A DNA stretch of 64,000 nt, from NCBI GenBank assembly GCA_016868315.1, contig VGHE01000002.1:372001-436000 (forward strand). Direction: 5' to 3'. Both the position numbers and the translations under genes were made by a program. Below are positions 32,832 to 41,906 of the stretch, piece after piece. Source of the DNA: Betaproteobacteria bacterium. GTDB taxonomy: Bacteria; Bdellovibrionota_B; Oligoflexia; Silvanigrellales; Silvanigrellaceae. Position 1 is the first letter of the stretch. Each line of letters begins with the position of its first letter. The notes below the pieces were generated by a model. It made no database searches and was not told the DNA's origin. It saw nothing but the letters and a program-made list of their open reading frames with translations.

Positions 32832-34212
32832 GCTCTTTGATATGTTCGATGGGATAGAGCTGCAGGTCTCCTGAACCCTCGCTCTTGATGAGCTCCTGGA
32901 GTGCTTGTCGCTCGAGCTGGAAGTTGCGGCGAGGCATGTAGACCCGATCAAAGCCGAGCTTCAGAGCTTCCTGAACTCGACCGACGGGATTGGTTGTCGC
33001 GCGAATCTCGCCACTGAGGCCAACCTCTCCGAAAAACGCAACGCGCCCTTGCCACGGTGTTTCAATAACACTCGAAAGAACGCTTGCAGCAACAGCGAGG
33101 TCACTGGCAGGCTCTGTGAGTTTGAGGCCTCCAGCAACGTTGGCATAGATGTCGAGCAGACCCATGGCTAGGCCGGCACGCCGTTCGAGTACAGCGAGAA
33201 GAATGGAAAAACGATTGTGATCGAGTCCGGTCACTGTGCGGCGCGGTGTGGCGAGTGTGGTTTTTCCAACCAGGGATTGGATTTCAACCAGCAAGGGACG
33301 CGTGCCCTCCATGCTGACCGATACAGCTGCACCTTCGACTCCTGATTTCATGCCCTCTAAAAACAGCGCGCTTGGATTTGCAACATCGGAGAGGCCATTG
33401 GCCTGCATGGAAAACACGCCAACTTCACCGGTCGAACCAAAACGATTCTTAAGGCTGCGCAGAATTCGGAATCCGGTGGCAGAATCACCCTCAAGATGCA
33501 TTACGGTGTCGACCAGATGTTCAAGAACACGCGGGCCTGCAATAGCGCCTTCTTTGGTCACATGACCGACAACCCAGGTGGTGATGCCGTGCAGCTTCGC
33601 CACATCCATCAGGCGTGCAGTGCACTCGCGCACCTGTGTGACACTGCCAGGGCTGCTGGGATAATCGGCGTGCGCAACGGTTTGTATGGAGTCCACCACG
33701 AGAACATGTGGCTTCAATTGCAGCGCCTGTGTGACGATTGTGCCAAGGTCGGTTTCATTGAAGAGAAGAATATTTGGATGGATTGTTTTGAGGCGATCGG
33801 CACGCAGCTTTATTTGTTCGCGGCTTTCCTCACCACTTGCATAGAGTACGTTGTAGCCGCGCGAAGCGAGCCCATAAAGTGCTTGCAGGAGAAGAGTTGA
33901 CTTGCCCACTCCGGGGTCGCCGCTGATGAGCACCAGACTTCCAGGAACAAGCCCACCACCCAAAACGCGGTCGAGCTCTGGCAAACCACAATAAATACGC
34001 GGGACAGTTTCGTTTTGAACGGCAGTGATGGGCACTGGCCGCTCTTGCGGGCGTGTGGCCTGTGTTTCCGGGCGGAGCGTTGTGCTTCTCTCGGAGACAA
34101 TTTCCTCAGAGAAGGAGTTCCATGCATTGCAATCAGGGCACTTGCCCCACATTTTGGGCTGCTGAGAGCCACATTGGCCGCACACGTAAACTGTCTTGCG
34201 CGAATTTTTCAT
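32818..34212 (-). CDS. radA: RadA/Sms DNA repair ATPase-helicase
   Basis: 464 residues. N-terminal four-Cys zinc finger (CGQCGSQQPKMWGKCPDC), RecA-like ATPase with Walker A GDPGVGKST and Walker B HVLVVDSIQT, the RadA signature LKNRFGSTGEVGVF, and a Lon-like C-terminal domain with DLAVAASVLSS and FGEVGLSGEIR. It drives branch migration in homologous recombination repair and transformation. Full-length with all motifs. ATG 34212 has GAGG just upstream. Confidence 0.97.
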   Translation of the reverse strand: MKNSRKTVYVCGQCGSQQPKMWGKCPDCNAWNSFSEEIVSERSTTLRPETQATRPQERPVPITAVQNETVPRIYCGLPELDRVLGGGLVPGSLVLISGDPGVGKSTLLLQALYGLASRGYNVLYASGEESREQIKLRADRLKTIHPNILLFNETDLGTIVTQALQLKPHVLVVDSIQTVAHADYPSSPGSVTQVRECTARLMDVAKLHGITTWVVGHVTKEGAIAGPRVLEHLVDTVMHLEGDSATGFRILRSLKNRFGSTGEVGVFSMQANGLSDVANPSALFLEGMKSGVEGAAVSVSMEGTRPLLVEIQSLVGKTTLATPRRTVTGLDHNRFSILLAVLERRAGLAMGLLDIYANVAGGLKLTEPASDLAVAASVLSSVIETPWQGRVAFFGEVGLSGEIRATTNPVGRVQEALKLGFDRVYMPRRNFQLERQALQELIKSEGSGDLQLYPIEHIKELRTR

Positions 34213-34240
34213 GATGCCTCGGGCTGAGTCTTTTCCTCGG

Positions 34241-34714
34241 TTACTTCAAGAATTCCCCGCCCAGGGTCGCACAGCTGTTGCGGAATAATTCTTCTTGGGC
34301 ATCCCGCCCGCTGCTGCTGTCTTTGCTCAGAAAATAATACGTGTCGACCGGGTCTGTTGGCTGGTCGTCGAGAATGACACGACATTTGGCATAGGCGCGT
34401 GAAGCCTGGCACGGTGCGTTCTCAACCTTGAATGCCGTACGTTGCAAAACCTGGGCAAAGCGGCATCCCACTTCCACGAATTGGTACTCATCGTTATTTT
34501 GAACTGAGAAATCGTTGCAGGAATAGGGGAACTGTTCAAAGGCATCCGGAGTGTTTGTGTCTGACTTAATCATTGTAAGTGAGCAGCTCACGACGGTTGG
34601 ATATTTGCGCGAGCGGCTTTCACTGCTCTGAGAACGGCTGACAGGGGTAAATGCTCCACAAAACATAAGCGCAGCGCAGGCGACAGCAAGCGAAGTGATT
34701 GGGCTCAATTTCAT
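34241..34714 (-). CDS. small Cys-rich exported protein (B of two similar genes)
   Basis: 157 residues with an N-terminal export signal; two cysteines (residues 13 and 19, LAVAC and LMFC) are poor lipoboxes, so cleavage by signal peptidase I is as likely. The mature part has VSC, YSCNDF, GC, APC, KC and a final NSCATLGGEFL, an order similar to the 31196-31594 protein (YSC, SCSEF, GC, GC, DACEKVGGKVV). ATG 34714 with GGAGA eight bases upstream beats a TTG six bases earlier. It reads into radA (28 bases apart) and may be cotranscribed. Function unknown. Confidence 0.65.
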   Translation of the reverse strand: MKLSPITSLAVACAALMFCGAFTPVSRSQSSESRSRKYPTVVSCSLTMIKSDTNTPDAFEQFPYSCNDFSVQNNDEYQFVEVGCRFAQVLQRTAFKVENAPCQASRAYAKCRVILDDQPTDPVDTYYFLSKDSSSGRDAQEELFRNSCATLGGEFLK

Positions 34715-34902
34715 TGGCAAGTTCTCCGGAAGAATTTTGCAACAAAGTCGCTGTGGCGCCGGCTCTTGTCAAGAATTCTAGCCTTCTTTCTGAAGTCTCG
34801 CTCAAGCGGTAAGAACCAGTAGATTATTTGTTTTTTTCTGAAGGCTAAAGATTAGTCATCAATTTCCGATACTAATACGGTTAAAAAGCATGAGGTGCGA
34901 CT

Positions 34903-35895
34903 ATGATTATCAGGCTCTCGCTTTTCCTGACCCTTGCACTAATGGCTTCGGCGTGTCGGAACGCATCGTCCGAGGGGGTAGGCGAGGACGGTGAATCGGT
35001 CGTTTCTTCCTCTCCGCTATCCCTCAACGTTAAAGACTGGATTATTACTTCGGGTTTTATTGTGGACCTGAATGTTGAATCGGCAGGCAAGCGTTTGCAG
35101 TGGCTGGCACAGCAATCCACAAAGTTTGAGGTTAAGCCTGCCAATCCCTCGGAAGTTCCGGGAGCAAACGGTTGCTACATTGACTTCAATTACCAGGGAA
35201 GCGTGAGCCGAATTCCCGTCGACGAAGGAGCGGCTCAACCTCATCCGAATGGTCGAGTGATGTATTGTAGAAGGGGACGACTCTTCTACGCCCCTGTAGA
35301 TACGGCCTCTCCTCGGCTTCTGCAGGAGATGGGTGTTTCTTCATCTGAGCTAGCCGGGATACAGTTTTATCGTGTTCCTACTCAGACCGTGAACGCCTGG
35401 GCGACTTATTTCGATGGAAAAGGAATTGTAGCGGTTTACGACGGTCTTGGAGCTGCAATGCGCGCAGGCGGGATTGATGAGAAATCCGGTGTTGGGATTA
35501 CTCTGGGTCATGAAGTGGGCCACATTGTGGATATGAAAAAAGCGGGCTTCTCCAATCTAAATGCAGCTCGCCAACGCGTTGTTGCAACCTGTGAGTCGCG
35601 GCTCAAAGGACTTGACTCAAAATCGATTACTCTCGCTGTTCGCTCGGATACCTGTTCACGCGATATGGCCTCGAATTCTCGCGGATATGAATATTCTGCC
35701 GACAATTTTGCAGTGAGTATTCTTGCCCGCAAGAAGTACCCGCAAACCTTCGACCCTTTTGCCTTTGTTGAATTTGCGCGAAAAATTGGTTCCGGAAAAT
35801 ATGATGCCTACGGGTCGCACCCAGATGGCGTTGAGCGTGGACTCCAAATGGAGCGCAGCCTTGAGCGCGTTGGTATCAAACGTAAAATCTTTTAA
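34903..35895 (+). CDS. predicted lipoprotein zinc metallopeptidase, M48-like
   Basis: 330 residues. Lipobox MASAC (Cys18); the HExxH motif is HEVGH (203-207), with the third ligand proposed as Glu263 in RGYEYSADNFA and a C-terminal GSHPDGVER, giving an M48-type catalytic plan (the SHP motif is typical). It differs from the protease at 3288-4496 elsewhere. ATG 34903 follows a purine-rich but unremarkable site. It ends tail to tail with the methyltransferase gene, overlapping by four bases. Likely acts on envelope proteins. Confidence 0.8.
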   Translation: MIIRLSLFLTLALMASACRNASSEGVGEDGESVVSSSPLSLNVKDWIITSGFIVDLNVESAGKRLQWLAQQSTKFEVKPANPSEVPGANGCYIDFNYQGSVSRIPVDEGAAQPHPNGRVMYCRRGRLFYAPVDTASPRLLQEMGVSSSELAGIQFYRVPTQTVNAWATYFDGKGIVAVYDGLGAAMRAGGIDEKSGVGITLGHEVGHIVDMKKAGFSNLNAARQRVVATCESRLKGLDSKSITLAVRSDTCSRDMASNSRGYEYSADNFAVSILARKKYPQTFDPFAFVEFARKIGSGKYDAYGSHPDGVERGLQMERSLERVGIKRKIF

Positions 35896-37301
35896 CGCGC
35901 AGTGGTTCCGGGGTGCCAGAAGATAGAAATGACCTCCGCGTGCATCGTGTGAGCAAAGCAGTCAAACAATGCAATGGAATGCATTTGGAAGGCTGCGTCC
36001 AGGAAGGGCTTGGTATCCCGGGCGAAGCTGGCCATGTCGCAGGCAATCCAAACCACAACGGTCGGAGTTGCTCTTTTGGTGAGAGCATTGGCCAATGCTC
36101 GGGCGGTAGGTGCGCCAATCCCATCGCGTGGTGGGTCGCACAAAAGAATGTCTGGAAGTTCGTTGGCACGCACGCGTGCAGCAATGAACTCCCGCACGTC
36201 ATCGACCGTTGCTTGTGGCGCGATGCTCGGATGATTCGACTTCAACGCATTTATCGCCGGTGAAATTCCCTCAACGCTCCATGTGGTCACTTGACGGGTG
36301 AGGCCAGCCGCCTTTGCAGGAAGATCTGAGAATGCCCCAGCACCACAATACAAATCCCACGCTGTCCAAGTGCGTTTGTTGCTGAGAGCCGCAAGCGCAG
36401 GAAGCCGCACGAGCGCCTTAAGTTGTTTGCTGATTTCAGAGCGGTAGAGATTCATCGCATCGCGGTGTGGCTGTAAAAATCCTTGCGGGGCAATGGAGAA
36501 GTGATCGATTTCGGGATGATTGATTTGGATGAAGCCGCGGTTGTCGAGCTGTGGGCCATTCCACTGCTTTACAAAGTTGTGCATCAGCTCACGCACTTTG
36601 GCTTCGGTTGCGTTGCCTGCAGAGCAGCGCACATCTTTGAGCCAAAGAGTTACGGTTTCGTTCTTTAGAACCGTTGCCTCAATCTGCATGTCAATGAGTC
36701 CTGTGCTTTCAAAAAGCTGGCTCATTTCAGGAGAGGTGAGACGTGCCAGCAGTTCTGCTCGCGCTCTGTCGAGCGGTGGGGATACAATCAGACACCCTTC
36801 AGCACTGACGACGTTATGTGATTTGCGCGCAAAAAAGCCCAATTCCGTGCCATTAAAATGCCAGCGCACGCGTTGACGGTAGCGCGACGTGATTCCCTGC
36901 TCACAGCGCAGCATGCGACCGGCAATTTGAATTTGCTCGACTGGCCATTGGCCAATGCGTCGGAGTGTCTGCACCAGCCATTGCTTCTTCAGAGTGAGTT
37001 GAGCTGAGGGTGTCACGTGCTGCAACTGACATCCGCCGCAGCTTTGCGCGCGACGGCAAGGTGGCTTTTGGCGCATGTCGGATTTTTTCGAAATGCCCAC
37101 CATCTTTGCTTCGGCCATGGTGCTGGTCTCGTGTACAAGTGCCGCAGTAATAACCTCGCCGCCCAGCGCACCCTCAACGAAAACGACCTTGCCGTTGGCA
37201 AGTCGACCCACACCACGTCCGTCGGTGGCAGTGTCGTGCAACTCCAACTCGAATGTATGCACCTGGCGGTTTAAATTCTGAGTGTGTGTTTCGTTGTGCA
37301 A
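35892..37301 (-). CDS. TrmA/RlmD-family 5-methyluridine methyltransferase
   Basis: About 469 residues. N-terminal TRAM domain (DTATDGRGVGRLANGKVVFV), then the iron-sulfur cysteines C-x5-C-x2-C in CRRAQSCGGC with a fourth in AEGC, and a SAM methyltransferase domain with DLYCGAGAFS, LLCDPPRDGIG and the catalytic Cys in WIACDMASFARD (the family usually has C-N-P). A Glu after HTMH fits the general base. It methylates uridine in 23S rRNA (RlmD/RlmC type) or tRNA; the precise target cannot be told. Start: TTG 37301 lies six bases after GGAG and is preferred; GTG 37313 has no ribosome site. A promoter is seen upstream. Confidence 0.88.
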   Translation of the reverse strand: MHNETHTQNLNRQVHTFELELHDTATDGRGVGRLANGKVVFVEGALGGEVITAALVHETSTMAEAKMVGISKKSDMRQKPPCRRAQSCGGCQLQHVTPSAQLTLKKQWLVQTLRRIGQWPVEQIQIAGRMLRCEQGITSRYRQRVRWHFNGTELGFFARKSHNVVSAEGCLIVSPPLDRARAELLARLTSPEMSQLFESTGLIDMQIEATVLKNETVTLWLKDVRCSAGNATEAKVRELMHNFVKQWNGPQLDNRGFIQINHPEIDHFSIAPQGFLQPHRDAMNLYRSEISKQLKALVRLPALAALSNKRTWTAWDLYCGAGAFSDLPAKAAGLTRQVTTWSVEGISPAINALKSNHPSIAPQATVDDVREFIAARVRANELPDILLCDPPRDGIGAPTARALANALTKRATPTVVVWIACDMASFARDTKPFLDAAFQMHSIALFDCFAHTMHAEVISIFWHPGTTAR

Positions 37302-37367
37302 AAAAGACTCCACGCAAAGCGGACAACACAGAGAGTTCTGGTGCAGTCCTGCTTAAATATATCACAC

Positions 37368-37396
37368 ATAATGCGACGGAAGTCACTCGAGGTCAA
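37368..37396 (-). promoter_or_regulatory. predicted sigma-70 promoter of the m5U methyltransferase gene
   Basis: On the minus strand, TTGACC (37391-37396) and CATTAT (37368-37373) are separated by exactly 17 bases. It sits 67 bases upstream of the preferred start, between the end of the sugar-transferase gene and the methyltransferase gene. Confidence 0.5.
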
Positions 37397-37399
37397 AAA

Positions 37400-38764
37400 T
37401 CAGTACGCATTCGGATGGATAAAACCCTTCAGAGGGGTGAGGACACAGATTTTGAGGTCGAGCCATAGGCTCCAATTTTGAATGTACCAGAGGTCACATT
37501 CGATTCGCTTTTCAAGTGAAGTATTGCCGCGCCAGCCATTGATTTGTGCCCAACCCGTGATGCCAGCCTTGACCTTGTGGCGCAGCATGTAGCCGGGGAG
37601 GTTGTGACGGAACTGATCGACGAAGAACGGGCGCTCGGGTCGGGGTCCCACAACACTCATTTCACCGCGCAACACGTTCCAAAACTGCGGGATTTCATCG
37701 AGGCTCGTTTTGCGCAGAAAGGCGCCTACACGTGTGACACGGGAATCATTCTTGCTCGCCCAAACAGGACCCGATGAGCTCTCTGCATCGACCCGCATGC
37801 CACGGAACTTCAGGCAGTTGAAGGTTTTGCCGTCGAGACCCATGCGTTCTTGCTTATAAAAAATCGGTCCCGGGCTTGAGATTCGCACGGCCAATGCACA
37901 AGCCGCAAAAACGGGGCTCAATAAAAGCAACGCAAACGCTGAGAATACTAGATCGAACCCACGCTTGAGAATTCTTCCATAGCTGTCGAGACTGGAGCCA
38001 TTTAAAACAATTGCTGGAAGAGCATCGAGCTGAATGATCCGCGGCACGAGGAATTCGGGAGCTTCAAAGTCCGGAACAACAATCACGTCCGCCAGAGTGT
38101 TACCCAGCACTTCATAAATCGTATGGAGTCGTGGAGTTTCTGAGGCAGAAGGAGCCAGGAAGACGATGTCTACGTCGCCTGCATTCAGGCGCGCGCGCAA
38201 ATCGGGAAGGTGAGAGATATCGAGTTGTGCATCTACCACCAACGCCCAGTCGCTACGATCTTGGATCATTTTGACCATGCGTTCGGCAACAGCACCACTG
38301 CCCACGACAACCGCACGTCCCCGGGTTTTGCTGTGACGCAGATACCATCGGTTCAGCTTGCGTAAAAAACTGCGCCCAAAGGCAAGTGCAATAGGCGCAA
38401 GAACGAAGAATACGCCCATGGTGGCACGGCTGAAGCGGTGATCGTAAACAAAATAAACGGAGGCAACAAAAACAACGAATGACATGAGATGTGCACGGGA
38501 AAGATCAAAGGCCTCTTCCCACACGCGGCGCCGTTCGAGGCTGCGCCGATAAACTCCCAGCGCTACGAAAACCATCCCATACGAAAGAATAAGTGCAGGG
38601 AGCAGAGAGGCATAGCGCGAGAAGGTGTCGGTGCCTTTGGTGAGCTCGATGAGTTCGGTTTTGAAGCGGATAGTATAGGCCAAAATCCAGCACAGTGTGA
38701 CACAAAGAAGGTCGATGCCACCGCGAAACACATTAAGGACTTGAGCGTGTTTGTGAATGCGCAT
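37400..38764 (-). CDS. polyprenyl-phosphate sugar-1-phosphate transferase (WbaP/WcaJ type)
   Basis: 454 residues. Four N-terminal transmembrane helices with a long loop and a CoA-binding-like domain ([20 protein letters not shown]), then the catalytic C-terminal domain: [18 protein letters not shown] (re-entrant helix), [46 protein letters not shown] and [14 protein letters not shown]. It starts assembly of an exopolysaccharide or O-antigen repeat on undecaprenyl phosphate at the inner membrane. It begins two bases after the glycosyltransferase gene, the third member of a coupled unit. Confidence 0.92.
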   Translation of the reverse strand: MRIHKHAQVLNVFRGGIDLLCVTLCWILAYTIRFKTELIELTKGTDTFSRYASLLPALILSYGMVFVALGVYRRSLERRRVWEEAFDLSRAHLMSFVVFVASVYFVYDHRFSRATMGVFFVLAPIALAFGRSFLRKLNRWYLRHSKTRGRAVVVGSGAVAERMVKMIQDRSDWALVVDAQLDISHLPDLRARLNAGDVDIVFLAPSASETPRLHTIYEVLGNTLADVIVVPDFEAPEFLVPRIIQLDALPAIVLNGSSLDSYGRILKRGFDLVFSAFALLLLSPVFAACALAVRISSPGPIFYKQERMGLDGKTFNCLKFRGMRVDAESSSGPVWASKNDSRVTRVGAFLRKTSLDEIPQFWNVLRGEMSVVGPRPERPFFVDQFRHNLPGYMLRHKVKAGITGWAQINGWRGNTSLEKRIECDLWYIQNWSLWLDLKICVLTPLKGFIHPNAY

Positions 38765-38766
38765 TC

Positions 38767-39915
38767 TCAGCCTTTTTCCAACAGAGTCAAAATGTGATCG
38801 GCCAGGTTCTCCGCAAAGCGTTCATGCGAGAATGAGCCTGCATGAGCTCGCAGTGTTTGGGTATCCACATCCACTGCCAATGCCTTGCGCAAAGCCAGCT
38901 CCAAAGATGCGGTGTCTCCAAGCTCGAACAGGCTTCCTGTACGACCATCGGTGACCGTTTCGCCCGTGCCCCCCTGCTTCGGAGCAACGACCCAGCACCC
39001 TGATGCCATGGCTTCGAGCGGGACAATGCCAAAATCTTCCAGCGCGGGAAAGAGGAGTACCTTGTGAGTCTCGTAAAGCGAGGCCACATCAGCGTCAGAG
39101 GGCTCAATGTTAAGGCGCACCAACGGATGGTTGCTGTATTTTTGGGCAGCAAGTTGCAGTTCGGCACCCTGTCCGGCGGCTGTGACCGGGATGCCCCAGC
39201 GGACACACAAATCGAGTGCTTCCAACATTTTTTTGTAAGGCACCCAGGCTCCAAACAGCAGCACCCGATTTTCCCTTGCCTGAGCCAGCGGCTTTTGTGC
39301 AAAGCGGCTCAGATCAACCGAGGGGTGAACAACTACTGCATGACGGCGGTAGTAGAGTTCGCACCGCCTGGCGACAAAATGGCTGTTGGCAACGAGGAGG
39401 TCGACCCGTGCTGTTGAACACACGTCCCACATGCGCAGCTTTTGAAGCAACGCACGCCGCAGGATTTCGAGCGGTGAGGTGAGCGCTACGGCTTTCGGGA
39501 AGTAGTTGTGCTCCTGATCCCAGGCATAGCGCATCGGGCTGTGGATATAGCAGAGGTGTTTGGCGTGAGGCGGTGGAATAATTCCTTTGGCTGCGCAACT
39601 GCTGCTGCTGATAATCAGGTCGAAGCCATTGAGGTTGAAGCTCTCTGCAGCCATGGGCAACCAAGGCAACAGTAGCTTATAGATTTTTCCAACTCCCGGC
39701 AGGCGGTTCAGAAATGATTTAATTGAGTTGTGCTTGTTTTGTGTGAGCAGTACTTTTTCGGGCTGCCCAAGTAAACAATGCAGCTCTGCTTGAGGAAACA
39801 GGTTAAGAATCTGCTCGAGAACGCGCTCTCCGCCTCTGCGCACGAAAACCCAGTCGTGCACAACCGCCACCCTCATATTGCGAGTGCGTTCTTTGAGTTG
39901 AGTCACCGAACTCAT
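38767..39915 (-). CDS. GT4-family glycosyltransferase
   Basis: 382 residues of GT-B fold: N-terminal MRVAVVHDWVFVRRGGERVLE, donor-side region NRVLLFGAWVPYKKMLEALD and the EX7E block LFPALEDFGIVPLEAMASG, followed by GETVTDGRTG. A retaining glycosyltransferase likely adding a sugar in polysaccharide assembly, as the neighbour is the initiating transferase. ATG 39915 overlaps the NFACT stop (ATGA); ATG at the MRVAVV position (about 39876) is the alternative start. Confidence 0.9.
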   Translation of the reverse strand: MSSVTQLKERTRNMRVAVVHDWVFVRRGGERVLEQILNLFPQAELHCLLGQPEKVLLTQNKHNSIKSFLNRLPGVGKIYKLLLPWLPMAAESFNLNGFDLIISSSSCAAKGIIPPPHAKHLCYIHSPMRYAWDQEHNYFPKAVALTSPLEILRRALLQKLRMWDVCSTARVDLLVANSHFVARRCELYYRRHAVVVHPSVDLSRFAQKPLAQARENRVLLFGAWVPYKKMLEALDLCVRWGIPVTAAGQGAELQLAAQKYSNHPLVRLNIEPSDADVASLYETHKVLLFPALEDFGIVPLEAMASGCWVVAPKQGGTGETVTDGRTGSLFELGDTASLELALRKALAVDVDTQTLRAHAGSFSHERFAENLADHILTLLEKG

Positions 39916-41675
39916 TCCTGCTTCTCCATAAACATTTGCAGTTCAATCTGAGAATACCTGACAAATCGGTGTTCGCTACGCCGCACGATCACTTTTCCCG
40001 GTGGAAGGTCTTTGCGCTTGTCGAGATCGCCACGCTGAGCAACGTAAACATCGGCCTCTTGAGCTCGCGTCTGCTTTGAATGATGGATGGCCAGCATGGC
40101 GGCTTCCTTCAGGGCAGCATCGGAGGGCTTCGCACCTTTGGGTTTCTCGAGCCAAACGTGACTTCCTTCCCCTGTCACCACGTGCACCCAGGTGTGATGC
40201 GATGGCATGAGCTTCAGCATGGCATCGGCATCGGCTGCTGATTTTGAAACCCGCAGAAATTCACCGGAGCTCGCCCGATAAGAACGATACGGCAGACGTC
40301 GCTCGCGTTCAGCTTCAAGCGCTGCTGATTTTTGTTGTCCGGCAGTCCAAGTGACTTCGAGGACAGTGAGCAGCCGTTGCACGGAAACCAAATGCGTAAC
40401 CTCGCGTGCTAGGCTGAGCTGAGCGTTGCGGATTTCCTCGGGCAGAGCGCGGCAATCTGCACCTGCACGAATGACTGAATCTTCAAACCGCTCCAGAGCC
40501 ACACGGCTCTCCTCAACGCGGCGCTCGAGTTCATCTCTGCGCCGTTTGAGTTTTTCCAGTGTGTCGAAGGTTGCACTCACCAAATCGCCTGGCGACTGTC
40601 CCGGCTTGAGAGTGATGATGGGCGGCAAACTGGCGCTTGTGATGAGTTCGGGTGGTACGTGCCACTGCGAGAACCCTTTAGGCCACATATAAATATGCGC
40701 CCTGAGCGCCTCTGCGCGCGAGCGCAGAGCATTGAGCTCATGCACTGCAGGGAGATCGGCTTTTTGCCGTTGCAAACGCCTTTCAAGGAACTGAATCCGT
40801 GTGCGCGCAGCGCGGCGTACGTGAGTGGGGAGCAGGTTGAGTGCTCCTTGAAGAGTCATCTCAGGTTGAGGAGGCGCTGCTGCTGTAACTGGCTGTTGAG
40901 GAGTTTCTTCCTGAAATCTGCCTGCTCCCGCAGGAATCATGAGCGGAGGTAAGGCCGTGTGAACGATGTTTTCGCTCGCATTTAACAATGCTGCGGGCTG
41001 CGCTTCTGCTGTGCTGGTGGCAGAGACTTCTGCAACATCTGTAGCAAGACTGCGCAGGCACGAGAAAACCAAGGGCTGGGTGAACGTCGCTCGGCGCTTG
41101 GTTTTTGTGTTTTCAAGTGACCATTCGCAGTGGCTCTCGAAAAAATCTTCCTTGCCCATATATCCACTGCACTGGGAGGCGTAGCGCTCAGGAACGCCTT
41201 GATGCTTGTGCGCAACACAAACGCGTGCGGGACGGTGGTCAAGATCAAGTACGAGGCAATTGGGTGCATCTGCCGGCCAATCCCGACTGTCTTCGAAATT
41301 TTCTCCTGGAGGTGCAAATTCAATGATTACAGCGACAGGCTCAATACTGAGTAGAACCTGGTGTACTTTTCTTCCTTGAAGATATTTGCGCGCCATCTGA
41401 ACAACAGAGTTGGGTTTTGGTTGTGCCTGCGGGCGCGCGGAGCCCAATGCTATGCCTGATCCGGTGCGTTGGATGCTGAGCAAAACCGGGTCGCGCGGAG
41501 CACCTGGCTTGTAGATGTTGAGCACAAGAAAGCCATCATCGGATGCTGTGATTTTTTGAACTGTGGCATGGCGCAACCGCTCGAACACGAGAGTGAACTT
41601 TTTTTGCCACAGGCCGAGGCGCGCCCAATGCGGAGCAATCTCCTGGAAGAAACGTGGGGTGGTTGTCGGCTGCAT
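39912..41675 (-). CDS. NFACT/RqcH-like protein, divergent
   Basis: 587 residues. NFACT-N-like N-terminus (QVLLSIEPVAVIIEFAPPGE), a long Ala-rich then helical coiled-coil middle (RRDELERRVEESRVALERFE) and the NFACT-R domain at the C-terminus (PYRSYRASSGEFLRVSKSA, HTWVHVVTGEGSHVWL, KEAAMLAIHHSKQ, PPGKVIV). The family (RqcH/Rqc2/FbpA) attaches Ala tails to stalled nascent chains on the 50S subunit. The conserved Asp-Arg of the N-domain, in NDRIIEF of B. subtilis, appears replaced by PVAVIIEF. ATG 41675 with GAAGG at seven bases decides the start; the frame extends 44 codons upstream without support. It overlaps the glycosyltransferase gene by ATGA. Confidence 0.75.
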   Translation of the reverse strand: MQPTTTPRFFQEIAPHWARLGLWQKKFTLVFERLRHATVQKITASDDGFLVLNIYKPGAPRDPVLLSIQRTGSGIALGSARPQAQPKPNSVVQMARKYLQGRKVHQVLLSIEPVAVIIEFAPPGENFEDSRDWPADAPNCLVLDLDHRPARVCVAHKHQGVPERYASQCSGYMGKEDFFESHCEWSLENTKTKRRATFTQPLVFSCLRSLATDVAEVSATSTAEAQPAALLNASENIVHTALPPLMIPAGAGRFQEETPQQPVTAAAPPQPEMTLQGALNLLPTHVRRAARTRIQFLERRLQRQKADLPAVHELNALRSRAEALRAHIYMWPKGFSQWHVPPELITSASLPPIITLKPGQSPGDLVSATFDTLEKLKRRRDELERRVEESRVALERFEDSVIRAGADCRALPEEIRNAQLSLAREVTHLVSVQRLLTVLEVTWTAGQQKSAALEAERERRLPYRSYRASSGEFLRVSKSAADADAMLKLMPSHHTWVHVVTGEGSHVWLEKPKGAKPSDAALKEAAMLAIHHSKQTRAQEADVYVAQRGDLDKRKDLPPGKVIVRRSEHRFVRYSQIELQMFMEKQE

Positions 41676-41906
41676 GTGCGGACCTTCGTGTGTTGCGGAG
41701 GTATCAGAGATTATTGAGCGGGCAGCAGGTCTGTTCGAGGACAAGCAGTTCCAGCGCGCGGCCATAGTTCCCGACAACGTCCCAAGAGATATGCTCTCCC
41801 CGGGCAAAAATCAAACCAAATGGCAAAGTTGCTTTGACTCACCGGGGGGGTTCCCTGTAGCTTCGCAGGACTTTCTTTCAGGCTTTGCAACGGGGGTTTG
41901 GGGGCG

